From positions 12,689,945 through 12,753,944 of the forward strand of contig CM065176.1 of assembly GCA_033026295.1 (NCBI GenBank): a stretch of DNA of 64,000 nucleotides, given 5' to 3'. The stretch comes from Channa striata. Its lineage: Eukaryota > Chordata > Actinopteri > Anabantiformes > Channidae. The notes under the pieces were generated by a model. That model ran no database searches and was not told the origin of the DNA. It was given only the letters and a program-made list of their open reading frames with translations. This document shows, in pieces, positions 27,101-40,937 of the stretch. Position numbers and translations under genes: made by a program. Position 1 is the first letter of the stretch. Every line of letters starts with the position of its first letter.

Positions 27101-29670
27101 GAAGAGATCCTATCTTTGCTGACATGCCACATTTCTGCACTAAGCTGTTGTAGTGATAATTTATAGACCTTTTACTAACATCTCAACTCTGTTATGATGG
27201 CACGGTAAACATGGCTCTGCTCTGGCGGATACGCTGTATAATATAAAACAGGGTAATGACATTTACACTTTCCATACTTTCTCCATTGTTTTTCTTTTGC
27301 TGCTTTGTGCTATTTATTCTCTGCTGCAGATTGTCTTTGGATGTGTTCCCTGTTTCTTTTTTGTTTTGTTTTTTTGCTGGAGGTGTTGGTTATTACAGTA
27401 TGTGGTTTTTCTGCTCCATTTATTCCAGGCCCATAAATGCATGCTGGCTGTTTGGTCCCTTGGGGTCACATGCATACGTTTTGTGACGCACAGTGCTTGA
27501 AAAATGAGTCAGCTAATTGTAAATGTACCTATTTTTGTTTGCATTTACACAGACGCCCTTGTTCTGGGCATTGTCATTTTGTTGATGCCGTTGTGTCATT
27601 TTCTTGATGTCTATGTTAATTTGCGTGCCTATACTACCTTCTTTAGCTGCTTCATGCAGGAGTGGGAGAGTGTGTTCGTTGTTTATGGATTGTAAGGAAG
27701 TGTTAAGTGTTTCTGTGCGAGCTGCAGAGTGACTGGAGCTAGTAAAGCCATTTAGCAGCCCCTGGAGTAACCCTGGAGACTGCTGTGTTGACGCCGCTCT
27801 GACTGCTATTACAGACAAGTTTAAGAGGCTGTAAAACATTTGGCTGCTTTTCCTCTGCCTCTCTTGCTCTCTCTCCTTCTTTGTGTGTGTGTGTCTGTGT
27901 GTGTGCTTGTCAGAGGAATTTAAAAATGTCTGCCAGTTATTGTAACCGCAACAGTAGCTGTTATTGCGATTATTATCAGCTGTGGCAGCCAAAATAATAG
28001 TGTGTTAAAACTTAAATGGAGTGTATTTTGTCTTAAGACACTGTGTTCGTGTGTGTGTGTGTGTGATTGTGTGCACACTCATTATTAGTCTAATGGTAGG
28101 TAACTGTTTGTAGACACAAATAGGGATAGTCATTTTAATGGATTTAGCATAGTAGCTGATACAGGAACACACACACTGTGTTGCAACCTCTAATGCCGTC
28201 GTAATAACCTATCTTTGCTCAAACACACACATGCACAGACATAGGGCTTTTTTAATGAGCTGACAGGGCAGTGCAGGTCCCCCTGCTGTCCTCACAGTCT
28301 CCCACGCAGTACTGTAGGTGTTTGTTTGTGTATGTGTGTGTCTGAGTGTGTGAAAGAGAGAGAGAGTAAGTCCAAGAGAGAATGAGAGACATTAAAAAAA
28401 ACGTGTTAAGGACAAAGGCCTCAAAATGTCATGTATCACTTACATCGTGCTGAGTAGTTGTATGGTTGTGTGTATGTAGGTGTGTGTTTGTGCATGGATG
28501 AATGGAGTCACACCCAGATGTAATTTCCATTTTGGCAAAGCTGGGGGTAGTTTTACTAGTTTGTGATGTTTAAGCCATAATAGCCACAGGGCTCTAGTTC
28601 AGGGAATGTCACTTGGTCGATGGATCAATGGTCGGCGTGTTTAACACCTTGGTGTAAAGACAAGAAAAATGGATGGATTGCACAGAAGTTCTTGTGCAGA
28701 CAGCAGTGTCGCACACACTAATAAGTTTGTTGATCCCTGACTTGTACTGCTGTGCCAACAACAGGTCAGATTTTACACTTGTGCAACAGCCCAGTTCATG
28801 ACGGAATGCCTATAAAACTCAGCACTTTTTATCCGTCTAATAATTCTGTTCTGTACAGTGAGCATCACAGCCTCATGGGGCTGCTGCACATTATCCAATA
28901 TGCAATTCGATTATCATAGATTAATTTTACCTTGTACAAGCACTCTGCTAGCATTGCCTTGAAGTCATTTTATTTTGTTAGTCACCACCTCTGAAAAAAA
29001 GAGACATGAATGTCTGAGTTTGTATTTACGGAGGTTCATCATCTTTCAGCCCTCTGCTGTCAGAGGTCAGATGTGAAGGGCCCCCACCCCTGTCCGCAGA
29101 GCAGACATCTCTGCCAAGCAGAAAGACAGAGTGATGGATGGCGAATTACCTCTGTAGCACACATACACACACAGCTCAAACACACCCACCCTCCCTGTCA
29201 TCAGCCTAAACCCTCCTCCTCCTACTCACGCCCTCCCCCAACCACCGCCACCCTCTACTCTCCCTAGAGTGTGAGCCAAAGGAAGGAAGGATGAAGAATG
29301 AAGAGAGGAAAGAAAAATGACAGTGAGCACAGTTTGAGAGAGACAGAGAGAGAAGGGACAGCTAAATAGAGAATGGACAGATAAAAGGAGTGAGAGAGAG
29401 AGAAGAAAGAAGGGTGAGGAGGCAGGACGAAGAGGTTGATAGATGTCGAGGAAGGGGGAAGGAGGAGGGGGCGGTTGTTGGAGTGTAGGAGGTGGGGGGA
29501 AGTAGATAGAAAGGAGGTCACGTGACCACGTAGCAGCTGCAAGGCTGAGAGGGAGAGAGAGAAAGACTCTCGCAGAGGAGCTGAAAGACGACGAGCAGGA
29601 GGTGGACAGTAAGCAGGAGGGTGAGTATGTCTGTTTGCATGTTTGAATTATGTGCACATGCATATGGTAG

Positions 29671-29705
<35 letters not shown>

Positions 29706-30837
29706 TGTGTGTGGATACATATCAGAGGAATAGCCCGTATGAAAAGATTGTAGAAAGAAGGATGAAAGAAAGCAAGACACAGAGAGGAGATTATGTGTGT
29801 TAGCTTTTGTTAAATAAGCTCCAGTATGCTGAGATAAAGGAGGAGGAGGAGGGGGGGTGGATGGGAAGGAAAGAGTGAGTGAGTGAGTAGAGAGGAGGGA
29901 GAGAAACAGTCGATAGAAACTGTCTTATCATCTCTCCCTTGACTGCTGGGCTCAGCAGAGACAGAGGCGCACACAGACACACTCACACAGCTTGTCAGGA
30001 TCTGAGCTTCAACTCTCTTCATTTGTCTTTCCCTTTCTGTCTGCCTGCTTCAGTTTCAGTTTCAATTTGCCTTTTTGGCAGAACATGTAAATATAAAAGT
30101 GAGGCCAGAGAAGTAAGAGAAAATAGTGAACAAAGAAGAGGAGTAAACATTAACAGAAAATCTTTAACAAAGTGTGCACACTGTGGTCTTCTCATGTGCA
30201 GGTAGACTGTGTGAGAAGCCGCTTGTAAGTTGTATTACACATTTTATTACATTACACATTCAGTGCAGATAAATACAATTTGATGGGCTGTTATCTGTGT
30301 TGCTTTGTGGTGGCTGGTTACAGACTGAGGAAATGAAGCTTTTCATCAGCAGGCGAGGTCATAAAACCCAGCTCAGTCTTTTAAAACTTCTATTTCTAGT
30401 GGTTTGTCGTATATTTTGGACATGTGCAGAGGAAGTGCATCTGCAGTGGTCAAAGATACAGTTCTCTGGTGGTTTCATGTACCAGCAGTTCTTAATTTTC
30501 AGATTTGTCTCTTTTCTTTCCTTTTTTTTCACAACCCTGTGTTTCCCTCAAGCTGCCCTTCATGCATCTCCTCTCATCCAGTTGAGCACTCTACAGCTTT
30601 CTGTGCATGTCTGTCCTCATGTGTGAAGTCTGGCAGGTAGAAGACAAACAGACATCTAATCCAACATAGGCGAGAATCATGACACTTTCATAAACTCTGA
30701 GATATGACTGTAGCTGGATTTTCACTCTTTTTTTCATCATTCATGTAATGAGTAGAACATTTACTAATGGTGTTCAGTGTGCACCAATGATTTTTTACGA
30801 GTGTGTTTACCGCTTTTCCTGTTTGTTTGTTGTTCAC

Positions 30838-30872
<35 letters not shown>

Positions 30873-32397
30873 TTAAAAGTGGTTGTGTGTGTAGTGGTGG
30901 TAATGAGGTCATTGCTATGGCAGGCAGGGGGGCTGCTGGCTAATTCCTGCTGTAATTAACATTAGTGGGTCAGTAAAAGGGTGCAGGGTGAAGACAAAGG
31001 TTACACTAACCACATTTACTCCTAAGTGTGTCCACTATTCATAGATCTGTGGGCCTGCTGGTTATCTGTGTGTGGCAGTGTGTGTTTACTTGTTTGTGTG
31101 CGTGTGTGTGACTGCACCTTTGAGGCTGTAAAAATGCAGTGATCACTCATAATAATGTTTGCGTGTAGACACTCCAGAGGTCTTAAGATGTGTTGGCTGG
31201 CTCCCTTGAGGAAACGGACATGTGTGCACCCATGTGTGTGATTTGCTATTAGGGTCACAGCTCTATTTGGCACAGCTCTACTCCCTCCACTCAGTCTCTA
31301 GTGGAGCTGACCTATGTCTGTACAGTCAGTATGATGTCCAGACAAAGGCAGCAACACACACACACACACACACTTGTAAATAAACACTTGCGTTTGACAA
31401 GTTTTATTTATTGAAGATAAATAAAATACCAACTGTGTGACATTGTGGGATTTTTTTTGTACAAAATGATTCCATGAGAAATTATCTTCTCTGAGAAAAA
31501 GGTGGTAATTCGAATTCCTCAGTTGACAAATGCATTGAATGACTTTTCAAACCCGATTTTCCAGGTTTTATTTAGAGAAATCTCAAATCATTCCAAAATC
31601 TTTCTTCCTCAGGTATGAACCATGAACCTAATAAATCACCATCATCAGGAATGATCTCCGCAGCAACTCGCACCACTGCTACTGTCAGTCCCCTCAGCCC
31701 ACTGACCAATGGGAGCGCAGTTGCCCAATCTACAAACTCTGGATTTGCTGCTGCCCTGCGTAAACTGGCTAAACAGGCTGAGGATCCCAGAGGTGAGCAG
31801 TGATCTAACCTCCTTAAAAACCCAGATCTCCAGTGGTTCCAGGCCCTGGAGAGCTGAACACACACAAACATGAGTAGAACAGACACTTCTTTGTTGGTCA
31901 CACCCAAAAACAACCTCTCTATCGCAGCTGTTAGGTTTATTCATTGTGGTATGATGTACCTGCGTTTTAACCCCAAAACCAGGAAACTGAGCTGTGGAAA
32001 CAGAATTAAAGGAAGTAATTAAGAAAATATTTCCCTTTCGTATAGAATGCTCTGGCTATTTTACCTGATTGTTTTTTTAACCTGTTGGTTTATTACTGAG
32101 TTTTTTAGAGATGCTGGGTGGCAGATCAAGCAAACTGTTTCCATCTCTTTCCAGTCTTTGTGCTGAACTGCTGCTGGAGGTAGCTTTATATTTGCAATAC
32201 AGACAAAAGTGCTATTGCAACAGATTCCTGGTCTTTGGCTGTGTGTGTGTGTGTGTGTGTGTGTCCTAATGAAGGTGTTGGATAAGAGCTGACCTATTCT
32301 GACCTCCCCTTCTCTGTCTCTTCCTTCACCCATTTCCATTCATCTCCGAATAATGAGAATGCAATTACCGCCAATTATAACAAGCTCTCTCTCTCTT

Positions 32398-32436
<39 letters not shown>

Positions 32437-35400
32437 TTCTCCATCTCATTTTTTCCCTTGCTCTGTCTGCAGCTCTTTTTCTACCTTAAGGCTCTCCATG
32501 AGCTCATTTGTTGCCACCTCCTCTCAGTCTCATTAGTTCCTCCTTCTTACTTGTCTGTGAATATGTTTGTGTGTGTGTCTCTCTCTCTCTCTCTCTCCCT
32601 CTCTCTCTCTCTCTCTGTGTGTGTGTATACTAGTGATTAGTGAGTGTTACAGTAATAGAGCAATGGTGGCGTGAATGTTAAAGGAAACACTTACATACTC
32701 TCCATCACATTTTACACCTCCTCCTTCACAGCGTCACACTACAGCCTCTTTTTGACACCTTCATTTATGACATCTTTCTTTTGTTCTCTCTATATCTGAT
32801 TTTTGTCGCTTTTCATCAACACACAGACACACACGCACATAACTGTCACATGTACACACTTTTATGTCATACCTTTTGTATTCCTTCTACCTCCTGTGTC
32901 TGTTTACACTTGCTTTTAATTTTATGTCACATTTCACCAGAACTTTTTTGGCCAGTTCACTGGCAAAAAAGTTCGTTTTTTGTGTACCATCTGTATTATG
33001 TCACACGGGGATTGTTTGATCCTGAAATCTGTTTAGTCTGATCAGCTGTCTGATAGCTGCATTTTTATTTCTGACTCTGCCACCCTCTCTCTTCCCTTCT
33101 CAGGTTCTGCCCTCAGCAGTGAGTCATCTCCAGTGTCTTCCCCGGCCACCAGCCACAGCTCGCCAGTCACCACCCCTAAACGGGGCTCATTAGGGCCCCT
33201 CCTGGGCCAGAGCAGAGGCCACGGTGTTCCTAGCACCCCACCTGTAGTCACCATTGCCCCCACAAAGACCAGCAACGGCCTGTGGAGGGCCAACGGACGA
33301 CAGGTAAGAGGTTCTGTTGTACCTGCTGCTGTTCCACGCGTGTTTCAGCCACGACTTCTGCTGCTCTCTCACCATCTATGTGTAGTTTCTGTTCCCCTGT
33401 CCTGCTAGTTTCTCTGTTTCTCTTCTCTCTTTCTCTAGTCCTTTCTCTCAGCACAGATGAGTCGTTTGTCTCTTTCTGTCTCCTTTATCTGTTCTGCTGC
33501 TGCTCCTACCATTAAAGAAATAGTCCCAGTGCTTGTCAACATCAAACTGTCAGAACCAGACACCCCCTGTTTCTTCCTTTCTTTCCCCTTTCCCCTCTTT
33601 CTCTGTCCTGTCTCATTCTTTCACTCCTCTGCCTTTCTCCCTCTTCCTCTCCCTAATTACTCCATGTCTTTTTCAACAACACATGAGGGGTTTGTAAAGA
33701 AACACTGGAGGCTGCAGAGACTGGCACCTATTGTGTTCAGTTTCCTGCAGTGTTTGTGTGTGTGTGCATGTGTGTGTGTATGTACTTGACCCTTTACCAA
33801 AAATGGGCCAAGGATGTAAAGAGGAACCTGCATATTTACGTCTGTGTGTGTGTGTGTTTGTGTGGGTGTGTGTGTCTATTGATGTGTGAGTGAATTTAAG
33901 CCAGGGCGAGGAACCAGGCCCCTCACACAATGCAGGGGTTAGCCCCCACAGTAGCCACTTCCCCCTGGATCAGAGCTGCCTTTCTCCCCCTTCACAAAGA
34001 CCACTCTGTGGCTCTGCCTGCTTGGGGCTCCCATTCAGACGTTCAGAGAGAAAGAAGAAGGGAGGGAGGCAGGAAAACACAGAATAGGATGTTAAGAAAG
34101 GAGGAGGCAGAGTACGAATGAGCAGGAGAGTGACAGAGAGAGGAGTGTGGGCTCTAAAGCTTTGGGTAAATTCACTATTTGTCCTTTCTGTTTCGCAGCT
34201 TCTCCCAGTACAGAGAAAGACGGAGCACAGGACAATTTAAGCAAAAGACACAGACTGTTTGTGTGTGTTTATTGCTCCATCTGTGTAGACTGTTGGCTGT
34301 CTGCGGGGTTAAAGGTCAAGGAATGTGGTGGCTGCTCTCCAGACCCTGTGTGTTTTGTGTCTCTTTCTCAGTTTGAACCAGTGTAGACTGCTGAATGATA
34401 GAGACAGAGGTGGCTCATTACTGGTTTGAATCTGCTTTCCATGAGTGACACATTCAAAACTATTCAAACATATTCAAAGTACAGATATTTCAATGCAGGT
34501 CAAGTGTTGAACGGAACTAAGGTAGCAGATCGGGTGTTGCTCGGAGAAATCATTTGTTTGTGGTCTGTCGGAGCTGTATTATTGTCTGTTGCTGGAGCAA
34601 CAACATTTGACACATTAGTGGAAATATGTCTTCTTCTCATTAACATGCCGTAGCAGCTGTTTCTTCTTTATGCTGGAGACATCAATCTGCACAATGATTT
34701 TCTCCACTGTGTGTGTCCTGGTGTCAGTGTTAAAAGACAATGTTGAAGATTTAGTCACACTGGCATGGTGGCTCGATTGATGGTGGTGCCAGTTTATTGG
34801 TCAGTTGAATGGTCGGTTGGTGCAAATTGAAGAATCTAGTTTTCTATAATCAACAGTTCTGCATTTTTTAACCACTTTGGTTTAGAAAATGCCATGTTTG
34901 ATAAACATCCTTTTTTATACTTTGGGTTTTTTCCATCACTATTTTTGTCTCGGTGGTCATCTGAGAGTTGGATGTTTACTATTAGCAATCAAAGATCAAA
35001 TGCAATGTCGTGCCATCTAAATCCTCTGAGTGGGGAGCTGTTTGAGAGACAAAGTGAGCGATGAAGGAGAGAGCAGTTGGCTAGACATTAGGATCATCTT
35101 TCGGCTTTGATCTTGACCTGTTGTGACGTATCAGACCCACTTTTCCACTCCGCTGAGCCTCTGGGTGCAGCTCGGGGGTTTTACCCAATCGCCTCTTCTC
35201 ATTTCCCTTTCGTCTTTGCCTGAACTGCTCAGTTACAATCTAGCACACACTCAAACTCCACAGATACACACAGTAATGCCTGCTCTGCCACTGTTAGGTT
35301 GATCCAGGTGTTCAGGGACTCAGGGAGAGGGTGAGTGATCAGAACACCCAGCCACAGCAAGATAAGAGGACTCCTCCCATACCATCACCTCACCCACTGG

Positions 35401-36986
35401 CTCACACCTTTGGACTCACCCCCAGCTCTATCATGCAAGACCCTAGAATACAGAGCCTCAAGTGAGTATGACACACACTTGTAGTTGAGACTAAAAACAC
35501 AGAGGATACTTTTCAGCCTAATACTGTGTCTTGTTTCTATTTTGCAGTTTGCCTGGGCAGATCCATCCTGTGGTTCCCTCAGGTGCCATCCCAGAAGAAT
35601 ACCTGAGAGCACTTCGGCCCTTTGCCACCTCAGATGACCTCCGACTGACCTCTCTACCCCTGAGTCTCGACCCTGCTGCTGCTGCCCATGCCGCCGCTGC
35701 TGCTTACTATCATCCTGCCTACCTGCACCACCCACTGTCCTTACCTAGGTAACAGCTACCTTAAACTCTTCGGTACCTTTTTATGTGGACATGACCTCTT
35801 CATTATTTTCTCACTTGGAGCGTATAAGATGTTCTGAAACAACCAAATCGAGTACATCACTTATGTTTATGTTGTTTTTTTCTAACCAAATGTTTAAGGG
35901 AAAATTTTGCATTGGATTGCCATGCTAGTTCGTAAGTGGGATATTGTAGCTCGGGTTAAACAAATATAAAACTTCTCTAGCTGTTTATTTCCATATAACA
36001 TAACGTAAATGTAATATAAGACAATCTGCCACCTTTTTTCACACCTGGCCTGTGCAGGTACATAGTCTGACTGGTTTCCCTCTCTTGCAGGATGGACGAG
36101 TCTCTCTGTCTATCTGCTCTGCGATCACAGTTCTACTCGGTGCCTGCAGGTGGTGCCTTTCCTCCTCTCCACCCCTCTGCCCTCCACTTGCACCTGCCTG
36201 GAGGCCGCTACCCCAGTGAACTGAACACAGCCCTGGCTGAGAGGTATCACACATACACAAGTGTGCACAATTTCTCCTGAATTTGGTTAGTTTGTTCTTT
36301 CGTTCTTTCTGTCTGTCTTTCTTTCCTTTTTTCTTTTTTTCTGCGCTCCTCTTTCTGTCTGCAGGGCTGTGTAATCACTCTCTGCAGGGTAGGCCCAGGT
36401 TGCTGAGTGTGTGATATTTTTAGCATACACCCCACAGTGCCTCCTATATAGTACACTCATCACACAAACTGCCCTTCACACACATTCACTGCACAATACA
36501 CATGCATATGCAAGCCAGTATATACATAAAAACCCTCGCACATACCTGCTCTCTCTGGCTTTGTGCTCCTTAGTGAGTTTCACTGTACACATTGTTTTCC
36601 TGTGGCATAATGCACAAAGGAAATGTTTGGGTTGGAAATGGATGATATTTATTGTCTGTTCTGTAATGGCACCTGCATATCTTATAGGTTTGTTTGTGTG
36701 CTATTGATTCCTTGTGAATGTGTTTTGTGTGTGTGTGTGTGTGTGTGTATGTACTTTTCCTGTGGATACCTATTAAGTGTTCATCTGCTCTTATTCAGTC
36801 ATGCTGTGTATGGATTATTTTCCTCATGGTTAAATGGAGTATGTGCGTTCATGTTTGTGTGTGTTTCTGCAAGTGTGTGTGTGTGTTTGATGAGAAATGT
36901 TTGTGTGAAGTTCACCAGTGTGTGGTTAATATCTGCCTCACGTTGGGTGTTGCATCTCTCACCTTCTCCCCCTGTGTGTTTGTGTG

Positions 36987-37033
<47 letters not shown>

Positions 37034-40000
37034 TGCACATTCTTGTCAACCTCCCCCATAGGCTACAGATGGAGAATGAGCTTCGCCAACGAGAGAGAGA
37101 GCAAGAGCATGAACGAGAGAAAGAAAGGGAGCGCAAGGCCGGGCTGGAGCGAGAGAGGGAGAGAGAGAGAGAGAGGGAAGAGGAGAGGGAGAGAGAGCTG
37201 GACAGACAGAAGGAGAGGCAGAGGGAGCGACAGCAGCAGATGGTCAGAGCGGTGGAGAGCCAATACCTGGCTGAGTTGCAGGCTCGGAGGGCACCACCAG
37301 AGGACAGGACCAGGCCAGGAGAGAGGCTGACCCCAAACAGACTGGGTAGATACACACAAACATGCACCAACACACACATACAGATGAACACACACATGCC
37401 CATAAACACACATGAACACACGCACACTCACGTATGATGTACATGGACAGTTAAAGAAACCACTTGTAATACAGCCCTGTAACTCAAATAATATAACTAC
37501 TATAACAGTAAACATACCAATAATTATTTATTACATAAATATTACTGACAATAAAAGGAAAAGAGACAAACTCATATGATTACAATGCTTTGCATTTTTA
37601 GCAGCCTATTTTTCATAGTTGTAAATCCTACACTGTTTGTTCTGCTGCTGTCAGATAGCATTGCATATGCTGAGCAGATTGCTTTAAAATTTGGTATGGT
37701 ATTTGGTATTTATAGTCCCCAAAGGACAGTTCATAATGATTTTTTGAGTCCCTGATCTCTCCTCTAGTGAAAACATCCTTCCAAAATGTCTATTTCTAAA
37801 CAGGAAATATGAAAAAATAACAGATTGATGTGTAAATTAGCACTTTGTATTTTATTCCCTCCATGAGTTTAACTCAGTTCTAAATACCAACTGTGCTCAC
37901 AATATCCCATAACCTAATCTAAATGCAGCTGCTGTGAGATGTCATATTGTATTTATTATCACAACCAAAAAAGAACATTTTAATACAGCTTACAATAAAA
38001 ATTTCTCAGTGTATTATTGTTTTGATATTGTAGGTTGTCATGAACACTGCATACAAAAGGGGCATATTTAAAACTTCAGATATTGAGCTTGGGTAGATAT
38101 ATGTCTTACAACAAGTACATATACTTTTGTCTTACTATTATTTTAAAACAACCTAAACAGCACTGCATGTGCTTTTATAATATTTGTAGTAAATTTGTCA
38201 AAACAACAATGTTAGATGTCCAATAACGTCTGAAGAAATGTTGGCATATTACAAAAATGTCTCTTTTTGTATCTACAGAGACGTACAACTGTTCAAGAAA
38301 TCTGTTCTGTTTCTCCAGATAAACCTAAGGATTCAGAGCTTCCATGTTTCCCAGCACCAAAACCTATGCCTTTGCAGCCCAGCCTTCACTCCTCCAGAGG
38401 TTCTATCCCACACCCAGTGCCCAGCCTGGTGCCATCTCACCTGGGGAAGCATCACGCTGCTAGTGGCGGCATCCATGGATCTCTCGCAGCCACCATGATG
38501 CCTCAGAGGACCAACGAGGAGGCATGGTTAACAAGGCAAAGAGGACAAGCGCAGGAGAGAGAGGGTCCGCTGGAGCTGGGCATCAGATCTCCTGGGAAAG
38601 TGGCAGAGCCACGGAGAGACAGCCACAGGTATGAATGTCAAATGCATTTTCTGTAGTGATTTGTACTACTTCAGAAATGTCATGCAGCATATGGATCTAA
38701 ATAGAGTTGTGTTTTGCTTGCAGAACCAATTCGGTCAATCATCACACAGGCAACAAAGATGTACCCCCATCCCTTGGTGCTCCACCTCCCCTCATCTCAC
38801 CAAAAACTGCCCATCATCTTACTGCTGTGACTCCTCCAACTGCACTGTGGAACCCAGCCTCCATTGTTGACCCACCTGCAGATGCACGTCGAAAACTCAA
38901 CCCCTCAACAGTGCCGAGCCGACCACCTCTGGGAGTGACCCGAGTTGACAGAGCCCCACAGAGCTGGGGGGAGAAGATGGAGGAGGGAGGCAGGAGGAGG
39001 GCAGATGCTGCTTCACTGCGAGCAGCTAGTTTACAGGAGCCCTGGAACAAGGTGGAGCAGGACAGAGCTATTCAGAACCTCTACCAGCGGCATCACATTA
39101 ATACCTTCCTCCAAAAATCCAGTATGTCTCTGTTTGTCCCGGGTACTTGCACTGACCTAGGGGGTCAGTGCCAGGCCTCCTCTCCATCTCCAGTGAGGGA
39201 GCGACCAAGTCAGGCGCCCGACAGCATGCTGATGTATGATGAGGTTCTCCAGCAGCACCGCCGGCTGCTCAGCAAGCTCGACCTGGAGGAGAAGAGGAGG
39301 AGGGAGGCCAGAGAGGGAGGTGAGCAAGTTGATGGATAAATAGAGATACAGAGAGAGGATTTATGAGGAGGAGGGGACACTGACGGAAAAAATAGATGAT
39401 TATTTAAAATGCTTGTGCAATTACATACCAGATGATAGGTCTGTTATTTTATCTAATAAAAGACAGTTTCCGCTCTGCTCTTACCAGGTTATTATTATGA
39501 CTTGGACGATTCATATGATGAGAGTGACGAGGAAGAGGTGAAAGCCCATTTGAGAAGAGTGACAGAACAGCCCCCACTCAAACTGGACACATCCTCTGAG
39601 GTGCACAAACACAGACACACTCTCATTTAACATAAAACACAGGGTCTACATTTTAAAATGTTTAGTTTGAGTGATATATTCACCTGCCCAAATCTCTCTT
39701 CCTGTAAAGAAAGTGGATTTTTTACAACTGTGTGGTCTCACAACACTGGCCCATCGCAATGAGCTTCTGGCACAGAAGAGGAGGAAGAGGAGGAGGATGT
39801 TGAGAGAACGCAGCCTCTCTCCCCCGGCCATGCGAGGCAAGAGAAAGGCCTATTCACCTTCAACACCTACAGCTCCCTTAAGTACCCCGTACTCTGCTGA
39901 GCAGATGGACAGCACCCCCGAGCTGGAGGAGAAAAAAGACTTTCTCCTTATGTTTAGCCTCTCCCATGTTAGCCCACAGCAGAAGAGAGGTAACTCCTGT

Positions 40001-40898
40001 TTAGTATCCACACATCCTACATTCTACTCTCTTCACAGTTGTTCTGGTGATTCCTCGTGGAAACATACAGCAGTGTTATTATTTACCAAGAATGTAGGAG
40101 GGTGAGAAGAAAATAAAGTTAAGAAGGCTAGAGTAGGATTTTATACTTTAGATTTCATTCAACCATCTATCAAAAGAAGTTAGTTTGTGTATTCCTTTAA
40201 AAAGTATTTAAACCAGTGTATTAAAAATATAAAAAATTTCAATATTGGATGGATTTAAAAACAATAGTTAAACAATATTCAGATGTTACCTGTATGACTG
40301 TGACATGGGGCTCAGCAACATCCTTTATTTTAGGCTTAAAATGACTGGCTGTGAAAAGCATAATCGGGCTGTAAAACTTGCTGCAGTAATATAACTTTTC
40401 CCTGTATCAAAAAAAGTTACAAATAACATTTCAGTAATAATATTACAGTTACTCCCCATTTCTACAAAAACTCTCTGTTCATGGCTCATACCTTTTCTGT
40501 TACTGTTACTGTTTTGTAAAGCAAACATTGTAATGTCAATATTAAAAGAGGTAATGTGGCTAATGGCCTCTGGATAAAAAAGGTCTAAATCAATCCAACA
40601 CGTTTTGGTGAAAAGTGAGAAAAATCACCTGTAATTTTTGCAGTTAAAGTCTGTTTGTATCAGGCTGGATTACCCCCTTGCTGGCCTATTCCAATTAGTT
40701 CCAAGTGCCAGTCGACTCTTTAAATTCTTCCATTTTCAAATATGAATGACAGATGTTCTCATTCTGTCTTTGTCTGAGTAGATAGGGAGAGAACAGAGGA
40801 GCTACTCAGAGCCATTCAGAGGAAGACTGTGACATTAGACACTCTGAGATATAAACCTTTACCTCCATGCAGCAGTTCTCCTGCTCCCCCAACTGGTA

Positions 40899-40937
<39 letters not shown>

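Larger units (their letters stand above)
13130..31612 (+). other. gse1 intron 1 (18.5 kb)
   Basis: Donor CCCAG|GTAAGA at 13129/13130; acceptor TCTTCCTCAG before 31613. Phase 1 on both sides rebuilds a Gly codon. No other gene was recognised inside. The intron holds many CA/TG and GA arrays, two direct copies of the TTAGGG-bearing repeat, a (CTC)n array and a GC-rich segment at 23.6-24.9 kb that may be an alternative promoter. The size and many non-repetitive patches suit a developmentally regulated gene, but no enhancer is proven. Confidence 0.8.

Noticed and set aside
26680..27132. Minus-strand 150-codon Ser/Leu-rich frame in gse1 intron 1
   Set aside because: Produced by purine-rich GA-type DNA on the plus strand; no domain or splice support.
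36718..37437. 239-codon open frame reading as one protein
   Set aside because: Only 37062-37345 is coding (a gse1 exon); the rest is TG-repeat intron translated as Cys/Val runs and intron after the donor.
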